64,000 nt of DNA from Blastopirellula marina. GTDB taxonomy: Bacteria; Planctomycetota; Planctomycetia; Pirellulales; Pirellulaceae. Position 1 is the first letter of the stretch, and each line of letters begins with the position of its first letter. Below, in pieces: positions 28,145-37,865 of the stretch. The stretch is from NCBI RefSeq assembly GCF_002967765.1, contig NZ_PUHY01000015.1:682001-746000 (forward strand), written 5' to 3'. The position numbers and the translations under genes are program-made. Below the pieces are notes generated by a model. It ran no database searches. It was given only the letters and a program-made list of their open reading frames with translations, and was not told the DNA's origin.

Positions 28145-29542
28145 TTACACGTCAGCGATGGTACCAGTGTTGCCGGCAAAGGTATCGGTCTCGACCCCCA
28201 GCCGCTGAAGCATGGTCACGAAGAGATTAGAAAGGGGGATATCTTCGTGATCGACTTCTTTCTGCCACGGTTCGGTTCCACCAAGCCAAGCCCCACCAGC
28301 AGGTTTCTCGGGTCCGTAATTGAGGTATTGCCCATGCTTGAAGCCCATATTTTTTCCACCTGCGAGAATGAGCGGATAGTTCCGTGACAAGTGGAAGGCG
28401 CTCGACGCCGAGCCAAAAAGAAGCAGCGTGTTGTCGAGCATGTTGCCGGCCCCGTAGGCATCTGGGGTCTCTTTCAACTTGCCGAGGAAACGACCATATT
28501 CCTCGCTAAGGAAACGGCAATATGTACCAAAGTTCTTCCAGCCATCAGGCTCTTTCGTATTGTGCGTCAACTGATGCGTAAGATTGAAGCCGACGGCCCG
28601 TGCGAGATAGTCACTTACTCCGATCGCATTCTCGCGCCCAAGCTGATAAGTGACAACGCGAGTCGAGTCAGTCTTAAATGCTAGATAGATCAACTCGAAC
28701 ATGGTTCGCAGGAATGTGCGAGGCTCTTCGGGAGTGATGTCGAGCTTTAAGTGATCCACATCAACGGTGGGAAGCGGCATGTTGACCCAACGTTTTGCCT
28801 TCTCGACACGAATTTCGGTTTCACGCACCGATTGCAGGTACTCGTCTAGAGTAGCTTGGTCATGGCTCGACAAGGTCTGCCGCAGCGACTTGGCATCGGC
28901 CATCAGGTCATCGAGTGCACTTTGACTGAGGGCCAAGCGTCGTGCGGCATCCTCGTCGCTCTTCACGAACAGCATGTCGAAGATCAACTTCGGACGGTGC
29001 TCGGCAGGAATGGCACGACCACTTCGATTGAACGACATAGTATGGGCACCGCGTGGGGTGCCTGTGCCACCGTCGGTCGAAAGAACTAGAGATGAAAATC
29101 GCGTTTGATCACCGACATGTTCCGCGAACAACTGATCGAGTGAGATGGAGTTGCGGTAGTCCCCCGCGGCACCGGTTGCAGCGCCGGTCAGGAATTGATC
29201 AGCGTTTGAGTGACCATGAATACTACGTGCCGCAGGATGTGACAGACCAGACAAAATGGTTACTTCATCCCGCAATGGTTCCAGTGGATCGAGGCACTTC
29301 GTGAAGCGAAAGTCACGCCCACTTCCGTGAGGAAACCAAGCCCAATCTTTATGAGCTGGATCTTCGGTCAGTGGCATGGGCACACCATCCGGCATGTAGA
29401 AACATGCCAACCGCCTGCGATTGGAATCGGTCGTATTAGCCGCAGCAAGACTGGAAAACGTTTCAAACCAAGGCAGCGCCAGAGCGATTCCCGTTCCACG
29501 AAGAAATCGGCGACGATCAAGCGAAGCGAGGTTGATGGACAT
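28145..29542 (-). CDS. Tat-exported DUF1552 protein (copy B)
   Basis: 465 residues from the ATG at 29542, with AAGG 8 nt upstream (a GTG directly in front is also in frame). The signal 'LDRRRFLRGTGIALALPWF' covers 8-26. DUF1552 blocks parallel those of copy A: 'RRLACFYMPDGVPMP', 'LSGLSHPAARSIHGHSNADQ', 'VLSTDGGTGTPRG', 'TDSTRVVTYQLGRENA' and a C-terminal 'NMGFKHGQYLNYG'. It is clearly homologous to copy A but diverged through most of the sequence, so it is not a recent duplicate. It lies downstream of a second DUF1592 gene with a 210-base gap, a looser arrangement than copy A. No SUMF1 gene follows it. Confidence 0.92.
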   Translation of the reverse strand: MSINLASLDRRRFLRGTGIALALPWFETFSSLAAANTTDSNRRRLACFYMPDGVPMPLTEDPAHKDWAWFPHGSGRDFRFTKCLDPLEPLRDEVTILSGLSHPAARSIHGHSNADQFLTGAATGAAGDYRNSISLDQLFAEHVGDQTRFSSLVLSTDGGTGTPRGAHTMSFNRSGRAIPAEHRPKLIFDMLFVKSDEDAARRLALSQSALDDLMADAKSLRQTLSSHDQATLDEYLQSVRETEIRVEKAKRWVNMPLPTVDVDHLKLDITPEEPRTFLRTMFELIYLAFKTDSTRVVTYQLGRENAIGVSDYLARAVGFNLTHQLTHNTKEPDGWKNFGTYCRFLSEEYGRFLGKLKETPDAYGAGNMLDNTLLLFGSASSAFHLSRNYPLILAGGKNMGFKHGQYLNYGPEKPAGGAWLGGTEPWQKEVDHEDIPLSNLFVTMLQRLGVETDTFAGNTGTIADV

Positions 29543-29755
29543 CACGGTTACCTTCTCGAATCAGTTTGTATGGCAGCACTGCTGGGGTGGGACTTTTTGG
29601 GCAGTGCTTTAGGCCTGGTGGGCTTAAAACCTGAGTTCAGGACGAGACGAACCGTCTCTTTCTCGCGCGATGGTGGGGGGAGGTGGGGATGGCGATCGAT
29701 TGGGGAAAGTTTGCGGGGAACAAGCTCATCGATCTACTTACAGGTTACACGAATT

Positions 29756-32449
29756 CTACTCTGACTGAAATAGATCACTGGCGACGATGAGCTTAATGGC
29801 GGTTGCCAATCCATCGCCTTGCTGGCGGACTTTTGCGGTGATCTGGTCGATGCTTGCCCGATCGCCGAACGTCAAAGGTCTTCCGAGGGCGTAGGTCGTC
29901 AATTTGTGGACAATTGCTTGGGTGAATTGATCCTGGCGATCTTCCAATAGGTAACGCTTCAGACCATCAATTCCGTCCAATTCTTGCTTGTTGAACAATT
30001 CGCTCGATGCATCGACCGGCTTCCCTTCCACTTCGGTGCGCCAACGACCGACTGCGTCGAAGTTCTCGAAAGCAATGCCCCAAGGGTCGATCTTCGAGTG
30101 ACACGATTTGCACGCAGCTTGGTCGCGGTGGTTTTCGATGCGCTGCTTGAGCGTCAGTTTGGCAATCTCGGGATCGGCCAAGTCAATGATTGGTACGGCC
30201 GCCGGGGGTGGGGGAGGCGGATCATTCAACAGGCTTTTGAGCACCCAGATACCGCGCTTCAACGGATGCGAATCTTTACCGTCCGAGTTCATCGCGAGAA
30301 GTCCTGACTGAGTAAGCAGGCCCCCACGCTGACTGTTTGCATCAAGCTCGACAAGACGAAATTCATTGCCGTCGATGTCCTTGATTCCGTAATGCACCGC
30401 TAAGCGTTCGTTCACAAGTGTGTAATCTGCATGAATGAAGTCGAGCACACTCCGGTTGTTCTGCAGCACCTCTTGAAAGAAAACGATTGGCTCTTCGAGC
30501 ATCGCTTCCTTTAGCTCTGGATCGAATTGTGGGTATGCTTTCTTGTCGACATTCAAGTAGTCAAGCAATTGCATCCCTAACCACTGGCGGACGAAATGCT
30601 CAGAGAAACGACGCGAGCGCGGATCGGCCAGCATTCGTTCGACCTGAGCATCCAAAACTTCCGGATTGCTGAGTGTTCCCTCGCCCGCCAGATCCAGTAA
30701 CTTCTGATCGGGAATACTGCACCAGAGGAACATCGAGAGACGCGAGGCGAGGTGATAATCCGCTGCGGAAGCGGTTTCTTCCGCAGCTTGACTTGGACTG
30801 GAAAGATAAAGGAATTGGGGAGACGAAATAACCGTGGCTAAAACCTCGGTCATTGCCTGCTCGAAGTCGTCGCATTGTGGGCGAATCGTCGAAAACAATT
30901 TCAACTTCTGGGTGATCTCGGCTTCCGTGATCGGGCGACGCCATGCCTTAGGCATGAATTCGTTCAGAATCTCCGCACCGTATGCCGTTTCATCCGACTT
31001 GTATTCACTATCGATGAAGATTCGCTGATGTGACTCTGGAGGCCATTGATCATATACGTTCGCCGAGACGCTTACATGGTAGATCTGGACTTCGGTTGCC
31101 GATAACGAACTGTTCACCAATTTGATGAATTCGGAAGGGCTCGGTAGATCGCCGAGCTTGTTGATGTGACGCACCGAATTACGGGGCTGAACTTCACTGA
31201 GCGGAACTTCCCATTCATAAAACATGGGATTGTCGGGATCGGCATCAATAACCTTGTCAGGGCCGCCGACTTGTACCGCAGCGTACGAGTCGTTGCTGGC
31301 TTGCCACCCGAACTCAAGCTGCAGACTTGGTAGCCGAGGATTATCGAGCGACTTACGCGAGGCGAGCACGCGTACCCGAAGCGTTCCTTTTTCTGGGATT
31401 GTGTCTCCCAATTCGACAATGAGACGCTTCTTGCGAGGGATAACAGCCACGACCTCTGCTGTGTCCGATGGTTCGGTGGGCGGTTGCTCGCTAGGTTTGC
31501 GAGCATAGCGGGCACTGTAGTACGCCCACTCTTCACTGGCGGTTTCACCGGATGTCAGATTGAGGTAGTAGGTATCACGGGGAACAGCGTTGGCGTTCTT
31601 TAGCCGTTTCTCTAGCGTCTCCGGATCATCCTTGAATTGCTTTTTAAGATTGTCGATTTGTTTTCGTTTCTTATCGAAATCAATCTCAGCGGCCGCTTTC
31701 ATTGCGACATCCCAATAAATGGGAGTGGGTTTTTCGCCTCGAAAAATCGCCTTGCTCAAAGCATTGTTGCCCAGTTGGCGATACGCTGCGAACTGAATCG
31801 CCGACATCGTTAATGTTTCCGAGCTGTTCTGAAAGCCATCTTCAGAAGCGGAGTCTGGCGGCAAGTCACGGCCAAATTCGTACGGTAGCCCGAGTAGATC
31901 TTGCAGGGCGTAGTTGTATTCGTAGCGAGTCATCCGACGAAACGACGAATGACCTTCTTGCGCGCGACGAAGTGCCGAGGCAACCTGAACTTCGGAGGTC
32001 AGCCAATCAACGATTGCGGCACGGTCTTCATCGGAAAGTTCGCCTTCGTCGGGTGGGGGCATTTCGCCTTTGCTCACAGCGGCTAGAACTTCCAGCCACC
32101 AGGCAACGTCTTTTCCGTGCACAAGATCTGGATCAAGGGTATCGATCCGAATGTTCCCCTCTTCCGCGTAGGGGCCATGACAATCGACACATGCCTGAGC
32201 AAGCATCGGCTTGATGCGTTCTTGAAACTCTTCCAGCCTAGGCTTAGGGGCCGTGTCGCCTGTCGGTGATGGTTGGTAGTTCCGTAAGCGGGAATGAAGA
32301 CGCCCTGATTGTTTGAGCTGTTCGAGGGAGGGTAGCTCGATCTCTTCCGGTGTCGATGAACCTGGCGAAGCATCGGCGGCGTAAACCGCGGCAGGTAGGA
32401 GGAATGCGATGTACAACGCCAGATAGCAAATGGCTTGTCTAAATTGCAT
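29756..32449 (-). CDS. DUF1592-family secreted protein with two CxxCH haem motifs (copy B)
   Basis: 897 residues with a signal peptide (about 1-25, ending 'AVYAAD'). The first motif CVDCH is at 87-91, preceded by a longer N-terminal spacer than in copy A. 'FRRMTRYEYNYALQDLLGLPYE' opens DUF1587 and 'SRLSMFLWCSIPDQKLLDLA' marks DUF1592. CKSCH (780-784) with 'IAFENFDAVGRWRTEVEG' and 'YALGRPLTFGDRAS' form the C-terminal DUF1585 part. An extra segment rich in charged residues at about 255-300 ('DFDKKRKQIDNLKKQFKDD') has coiled-coil character and is absent from copy A. The product is presumably a periplasmic haem protein of unknown reaction, and it precedes DUF1552 copy B. Confidence 0.92.
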   Translation of the reverse strand: MQFRQAICYLALYIAFLLPAAVYAADASPGSSTPEEIELPSLEQLKQSGRLHSRLRNYQPSPTGDTAPKPRLEEFQERIKPMLAQACVDCHGPYAEEGNIRIDTLDPDLVHGKDVAWWLEVLAAVSKGEMPPPDEGELSDEDRAAIVDWLTSEVQVASALRRAQEGHSSFRRMTRYEYNYALQDLLGLPYEFGRDLPPDSASEDGFQNSSETLTMSAIQFAAYRQLGNNALSKAIFRGEKPTPIYWDVAMKAAAEIDFDKKRKQIDNLKKQFKDDPETLEKRLKNANAVPRDTYYLNLTSGETASEEWAYYSARYARKPSEQPPTEPSDTAEVVAVIPRKKRLIVELGDTIPEKGTLRVRVLASRKSLDNPRLPSLQLEFGWQASNDSYAAVQVGGPDKVIDADPDNPMFYEWEVPLSEVQPRNSVRHINKLGDLPSPSEFIKLVNSSLSATEVQIYHVSVSANVYDQWPPESHQRIFIDSEYKSDETAYGAEILNEFMPKAWRRPITEAEITQKLKLFSTIRPQCDDFEQAMTEVLATVISSPQFLYLSSPSQAAEETASAADYHLASRLSMFLWCSIPDQKLLDLAGEGTLSNPEVLDAQVERMLADPRSRRFSEHFVRQWLGMQLLDYLNVDKKAYPQFDPELKEAMLEEPIVFFQEVLQNNRSVLDFIHADYTLVNERLAVHYGIKDIDGNEFRLVELDANSQRGGLLTQSGLLAMNSDGKDSHPLKRGIWVLKSLLNDPPPPPPAAVPIIDLADPEIAKLTLKQRIENHRDQAACKSCHSKIDPWGIAFENFDAVGRWRTEVEGKPVDASSELFNKQELDGIDGLKRYLLEDRQDQFTQAIVHKLTTYALGRPLTFGDRASIDQITAKVRQQGDGLATAIKLIVASDLFQSE

Positions 32450-32643
32450 TTATTCAGAGTTTTTTGGCTTGATGTTTGGAGGCGGGAGTGCCCTTCTACT
32501 ATATCAGATTCCCCCGCAAGCCTTGCAATATTTCTGCCTGAATAATTATTGGCCAGTCACAACAGACTCGTAGGATGGGCATTTCGCTACGTCAATACAC
32601 GCCAAGCCACAGAACCACTCTCACGGTCAGAATCAATGAAAGA

Positions 32644-35600
32644 CTATTCAGACTGGGAGAAAACCCGCTCAGCCGCAGAGCAAATCACTCGATTGGGATG
32701 GGCGACAAGTCCATCACGAATTGCGTCAGGGACGGCTTTGGGGGAGATGAGCCCCTCGTCAATGGCAGTCAATAGGTACTGCTTGTTCCCGTCAACTCGC
32801 AACAGTCCTCGCTGCGCAAATCCTTTGAGACGCTCAGGCAGTTCGTTGTAGGCCATGCATAGAATTACGGCCGCCTCTGGGTGCGGAGCATCTGCCAGTC
32901 CGTCGATCGAACCGTGAATCAGATCAATCTGGTTATCAGGTTGAATGTATTTCGACAATACGGGCTTCGCTGCTTCCCATTGAGATAGGGACAGCAGTCG
33001 TAGTGCATCGTATCGAGTTCCACTGCGAACATTTGTATCTTCGGCTTTCTCGAAAGCCATCTCCAGGGTGCGATTCCACCGTCGTTGCAGTTCTTGATCT
33101 TCGTTCAGCACGGAAGCAAGCCGCTTCTTCGGCCAGACGTCAGATTCACTGATTCCTTTGACAACGCCAGTTAATGCAACGGTCTCCCAGTCCTGTAGTG
33201 GTTCAGATGACATCGGAACCACGAAACGGAGAATTGCGGTTATCTCATCAGCATCGTTTCGACCACCTGCTGCGAGGGTGGTGTGGAAGATCGCAGGTAT
33301 CTCTTGGTATTCGTCGGTACCGTCCAAGATGACTTGATGACTATTGGCAAGTTTAGCTACCGAATTGAATTGTGGATCAATCTCACGTGAAGATGCTGGC
33401 CCTAAGCGAGTCGCTTCCAGGAATGCGAGCAAGTGCTTTGTGGTATCAATGGATAGAACCTGCTCGAGCCCTTCTGGCATCAATGATTTACCCGTACCTT
33501 TGAGTAACTCGATGTCAGATCGTAGAATTCGCCGCTCGACGCCAGATTTCTCTTTCAGCGTGATCGATTGATTTGACTCGGATGCGAGGATGCCACTCAA
33601 TACACGACCATCTTCTAAGAGAACGGAATAGGTTGCATAACGACCATCAACCGCGGCGTTAGGATCGAGAATTGCTGTTAGCATGAATTCTTTCGATCGA
33701 TCGGTCAGTGATTTCAGGTCGGGGCCTACCGCGGAACCAATCCCTTGATATCGATGGCAAGCGGCACAATGTTGCTGGAAAACTGCCTTACCTTGCTCCA
33801 CGTCGCCACCGGTCAAATCAGCTTGGCGAAAGATTTCTAGTTTGGCACTGATCTTCGAGTTGGAAGACGAAGAGAACAGATCGATCGCGCGCTGTCGAAT
33901 CTCGCCATCGGGGTGCGTTGTCAAGGTTTGCCGCTGCGTGAGATCAATGGTGGAAAAGGGAACCGTTCCGTCTTCGAGCCGATCCAGTAGGAACTTAGAC
34001 ATCTGGGGACGTGTCGTGAGTTCATTGACCGCCAACGCTTGCATGGCAGGGGGGAATGAAGGAAGGCGATCGAGGATTGCTGCGGGGACTTCTGGCGAAG
34101 AAATGCTGGCCAGGGTCTTCAGGGCTTGCTGCTGGACAACTTGCGGCTCCTGGGGAACGAGAAGCGGTGTCAGCAAATGGACGGATACTGGTGGTTTTTC
34201 TAGATGAGTGACGGCGGAAATCGCTACTGTACGATCGGCTGGATCCGCGCCAGCGTTCGTCACAATCGCCGAGAGCTGTTCCGGCAAGTCGTTTAAGTCA
34301 TCGTACTTGTCGAGTGCGATTTTACGTGACGCCAATACTTCAATGAGTCGACCGATGGTAGCCAATCTTTGTCCGCTCAGTGGTCCACCTACATTAGCCA
34401 GATACGAAGCGAAAGCTTGGCTCGCAACCGCAGGTGTCCCGATTTCTGCAGCGAGAATAAAGAGCTTGTCATGCTGGCTCAGCTTTTCCTGAGGCTTTTC
34501 TAGTAATCGGTCGAGGATCGCGGCGATATTCTCGGCGTTGACGCTGCTTTGTAAAGCAAGGTGCAGTGCTGGTTCCGGTGCGTCGCCGGTCAGCAAATCA
34601 GCTAAGTGATTTGCCGCTTCGCGCGAACGACACGATCCTAGCGAGAATGCTGCCTGCATTCGAACACTCGGAGCAGGGTCACTGATCGTCTCTAAGAAGT
34701 TGACCTCTAGATCGGGAAACGTCTGGATGTGATTTTCTGCGAAGCAAATAGCAAGTCGCCTTACCGCTGCATGGGAATCCTTAAATGCGTTAGTGAGATC
34801 TTTCCGATCAATACTGCCCATACCTTCCAGAACGCTCAATGCGTGGAGCCGACCTTGCGGCAACTCGAAGCTTGTAAGCCGCTCCTTCAATCGTTTGACG
34901 ATCGACGGATCTTTTCGCCACAGTAGTTCTAGGTGAGCTTTGTCACGTAACGTGCCGTTCGTGGAGTCCAACAAGTCAACGAGCTCCTCGCTTGACATCT
35001 CGCGAAGATTCGGGATTGGGCTGGGGGTCGTATCCTTCGGTATTACGCGATAAATGCGACCGCGTGTATCTCCGGCACGTAGATCGAGATCTGCTTTTAT
35101 CTCATCTGAGAGAAACTTGGGATGCTCGATCACGTACCGATACATATCGACAATCCACAGCATTCCGTCAGGACCCGTTTGTGCCTGGACGGGGCGAAAC
35201 CAATTGTCGGTCGACGCCAGGAATTCTCGATCCTGCTCCTCCATGGCGCGGTGACTAGTGATTCGACCCTTGGAGTAATCAAGAACGCGCCGATGAACGA
35301 GTTGGTTGACCGGTTCGCATGAGAAGGTGTTGTTTTGGAAATCTTCGCCAAATATCGAATCGCGATAGATACCGAGCCCGCAAACAGAAGTGGGTGTACC
35401 GACGGCACCGCTTAACTTGAACCGGATCGTCTCTCCCAGCGGAAGCAGCATTTCGCCAGCGGCCAGTGAAACGATCGAACCAGGGGGCTTCAGTTGGGGG
35501 TTACGTTCGTAATAGCGTTCGCCAACGGGGTAGTGCATCAACAAACTTCCATTAACGCAGCCGAACCAGTTTCCCCAATCGTCTCGGGCCCTACCTTGCT

Positions 35601-37608
35601 GAGTACGGCCAGCGACTGCTTCGACTTCGCCCGTATCAGGGCGAAATCGAAAGTCCCGATTCTGGGTATCAACATCTGAGCACGTTTCCGATTGCAGCAT
35701 TCCTCCGAATAGCCCGCCCGCGCCGTAAATCCAATTGTCGAGTCCAAGCGAAAGTCCATTGACGCGGGCCTGATAGTTGTGCGTCGCGAAGCCCCTAAGA
35801 ATCACACGTTGAATGTCCGCGCGTCCATCGCCATCGGTGTCCTCGGCATAGATAACGTCGGGCGCCGCGCAAATCAAAACACCGTTTCGCCATGCCATGA
35901 CTCCGGTCGGGTAAGGAAGCTCGTCAAGGAAAAGGGTGGAACGATCGTAGGTGCCATTCTGATCGGTGTCCTCAAGGAACTTGACTTTTCCGCCTCCGTT
36001 TGGCTGACCATCGACACCCATAGGGTAGTCGTTCATTTCAACAACCCACAGCTTTCCGTCTTGTCCGAAATCAATTGCCACGGGATCAACGACAAGCGGT
36101 TCGGCAGCAACTAATTCCACGCGAAATCGATCGCTGAAATGCATCTTCGAAATCGCGTCTTCTGGTGAGAGGGGTGGGCTTCCGCCTGTTTTAGGGTGGG
36201 GTTTCCAGGTTTCCGGTTCTCCCAACTGGCGATCAACTTCTTTGAGAATCAACTTCTCCAGTCCGGGGGCGAATTTGGTTGGCTGGTTGTACCAGACCAT
36301 CGCTCCGCCACCTTCGTAGCCTCCTTCACGAAGAATTCGTTCTGAAGGGACATAGCAAGCAACGTCGTTAGAGTAGGCCGAAACCCACAGTCGTTCCGGA
36401 TCGTACTTACTTTTGATCAGCAGGGCGTAATCGACAACAACTTCGTCACCCAAGAAAACCATGGCCAGATCGCTACCAAAACACCACGTCTGAACGGGGT
36501 ACTTCAACGTCTGCGGCAACGAACCTTGCTGGCGAAGTTGTTTGAGTTGACGCAAAGCATGAAAGCCCTCGATCCCTTTTTGCTCAGCTTTGGCTTGCCA
36601 GGTAGCCTCGTCAGGGATTTCGTCGAAGGGAAGCTCGATCTGTCGGAAGCGGATGCGAAGCTTGCCTTCGACGAGCTTCAACTTCGTTGCTAAAATGCGA
36701 TCGACCTCGACGGCAAGTTGCTTTCCTTGACGTTCCGCTGCCTCGATACCTCCCTTGTCACTGGGATTCTGGTCGCCGGCGCAGCCGATTGTGGTTAAGC
36801 CGATGAGGTCGGGATTCATTCTCTCCAACTCTGCGACCGCGCAGCCAGCCCAGTCGCCTGTCATTTGAATTCCGTTACTGGCGGCAACGCAGTGACATGC
36901 ATAGTTGGAGATTACTGCGAACGGTGTGCCTTGGAGATCGGCAGCAACCAGGATAGGGAGATCATGATCGACGACCATGCCGTTACGGCGATTGATGGCG
37001 AAGTCGACCGTGCCTTTGCCATGCCACAGATGTGCAGGCTGGCGAGCCAAAAAAGCTTTGGAGGCGACTTCAATAAGATGCTGTGTCAACTCATTGGTGT
37101 AGCTATCAACCGCTTCTCGCTCAGCACCTGTCATCTCGCGAATTAGCAGGTTCTCTAACATCCCACTAAGCATCGGTCCGCCATGCGTGTGCGAGGCACT
37201 TATGGTGACACGCTCCGGCGAAATATGATGCTTTTCTTTGAGAGCTGCGACCACTTTGTCACGAATGATTGCCGGAACACCACAGTTGTCGACCGTGATC
37301 AAGATCGCTGGTTCGCTATCGGAATCGGAAACTGCGAACGCCCTGGCCCATAGTCGGTGACGCACGTTCAGTTGCAGTTGATGTTGGCGGGCCGCGTAAC
37401 CGCTAAGCAGTATTGGATTTCTCGGTGTGATATCTACCTTGGCCGCGCCCACCTGACGAGGCCGGGCGTAAGATGGGGCAATATGAACGGCTTCTTCTTT
37501 ATCTGCACCAACGCTCGTACATGTGATGACAGCCAACGCGAACAAGGCAATCATTTGACGCGACCAAAACGAAGTTGCACGTCCTGTTAGGAAGGACAAT
37601 AGCATCAT
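32644..37608 (-). CDS. Giant secreted chimera: ceramidase-like, PVC-type dehydrogenase propeller, HEAT-like repeats, CxxCH cytochrome
   Basis: 1654 residues with a signal peptide (about 1-35). Residues 50-470 resemble neutral/alkaline ceramidase: 'VGAAKVDITPRNPILLSGY', 'SASHTHGGP' with the metal-binding His140/His142, and 'SNYACHCVA'. Residues 485-860 are the planctomycete 'membrane-bound dehydrogenase'/NHL-like propeller ('FRVELVAAEPLVVDPVAIDF', 'YAEDTDGDGRAD', 'WFRPVQAQTGPDGMLWIVDM'). About 875-1250 are HEAT-like helical repeats. The class I cytochrome CAACH is at 1281-1285 with the family 'VGPDL' and 'LDPNAAVDGRYATYSV' downstream. Residues 1430-1654 form a C-terminal domain I do not recognise. 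Both the propeller-HEAT-cytochrome set and the ceramidase occur separately in planctomycetes. The divergent XylR-type regulator suggests sugar-dependent control. Confidence 0.9.
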   Translation of the reverse strand: MMLLSFLTGRATSFWSRQMIALFALAVITCTSVGADKEEAVHIAPSYARPRQVGAAKVDITPRNPILLSGYAARQHQLQLNVRHRLWARAFAVSDSDSEPAILITVDNCGVPAIIRDKVVAALKEKHHISPERVTISASHTHGGPMLSGMLENLLIREMTGAEREAVDSYTNELTQHLIEVASKAFLARQPAHLWHGKGTVDFAINRRNGMVVDHDLPILVAADLQGTPFAVISNYACHCVAASNGIQMTGDWAGCAVAELERMNPDLIGLTTIGCAGDQNPSDKGGIEAAERQGKQLAVEVDRILATKLKLVEGKLRIRFRQIELPFDEIPDEATWQAKAEQKGIEGFHALRQLKQLRQQGSLPQTLKYPVQTWCFGSDLAMVFLGDEVVVDYALLIKSKYDPERLWVSAYSNDVACYVPSERILREGGYEGGGAMVWYNQPTKFAPGLEKLILKEVDRQLGEPETWKPHPKTGGSPPLSPEDAISKMHFSDRFRVELVAAEPLVVDPVAIDFGQDGKLWVVEMNDYPMGVDGQPNGGGKVKFLEDTDQNGTYDRSTLFLDELPYPTGVMAWRNGVLICAAPDVIYAEDTDGDGRADIQRVILRGFATHNYQARVNGLSLGLDNWIYGAGGLFGGMLQSETCSDVDTQNRDFRFRPDTGEVEAVAGRTQQGRARDDWGNWFGCVNGSLLMHYPVGERYYERNPQLKPPGSIVSLAAGEMLLPLGETIRFKLSGAVGTPTSVCGLGIYRDSIFGEDFQNNTFSCEPVNQLVHRRVLDYSKGRITSHRAMEEQDREFLASTDNWFRPVQAQTGPDGMLWIVDMYRYVIEHPKFLSDEIKADLDLRAGDTRGRIYRVIPKDTTPSPIPNLREMSSEELVDLLDSTNGTLRDKAHLELLWRKDPSIVKRLKERLTSFELPQGRLHALSVLEGMGSIDRKDLTNAFKDSHAAVRRLAICFAENHIQTFPDLEVNFLETISDPAPSVRMQAAFSLGSCRSREAANHLADLLTGDAPEPALHLALQSSVNAENIAAILDRLLEKPQEKLSQHDKLFILAAEIGTPAVASQAFASYLANVGGPLSGQRLATIGRLIEVLASRKIALDKYDDLNDLPEQLSAIVTNAGADPADRTVAISAVTHLEKPPVSVHLLTPLLVPQEPQVVQQQALKTLASISSPEVPAAILDRLPSFPPAMQALAVNELTTRPQMSKFLLDRLEDGTVPFSTIDLTQRQTLTTHPDGEIRQRAIDLFSSSSNSKISAKLEIFRQADLTGGDVEQGKAVFQQHCAACHRYQGIGSAVGPDLKSLTDRSKEFMLTAILDPNAAVDGRYATYSVLLEDGRVLSGILASESNQSITLKEKSGVERRILRSDIELLKGTGKSLMPEGLEQVLSIDTTKHLLAFLEATRLGPASSREIDPQFNSVAKLANSHQVILDGTDEYQEIPAIFHTTLAAGGRNDADEITAILRFVVPMSSEPLQDWETVALTGVVKGISESDVWPKKRLASVLNEDQELQRRWNRTLEMAFEKAEDTNVRSGTRYDALRLLSLSQWEAAKPVLSKYIQPDNQIDLIHGSIDGLADAPHPEAAVILCMAYNELPERLKGFAQRGLLRVDGNKQYLLTAIDEGLISPKAVPDAIRDGLVAHPNRVICSAAERVFSQSE

Positions 37609-37865
37609 GAATAGCTTCTTTCGAAACGGCGAGTGCTACCGGGACGGGAGCTTGCGTTGAGGCGGCGGAGCAAAGGCGGGCTAGGGCGAGGAACGGTTCA
37701 AGTTACTTCATTGCGACGGACATGGAAACTACAATCCTCTTCCGGCTGTCCGATGATTTCACCATGTTGAGGTTTTTGGAAGCTTCCTTCAATACTTTTT
37801 TCCGACGCGTCGCTTTCGAAAATGCGACAGACGCGTTGCTTCATGTTTCTACGGTTTTAGCTTTG

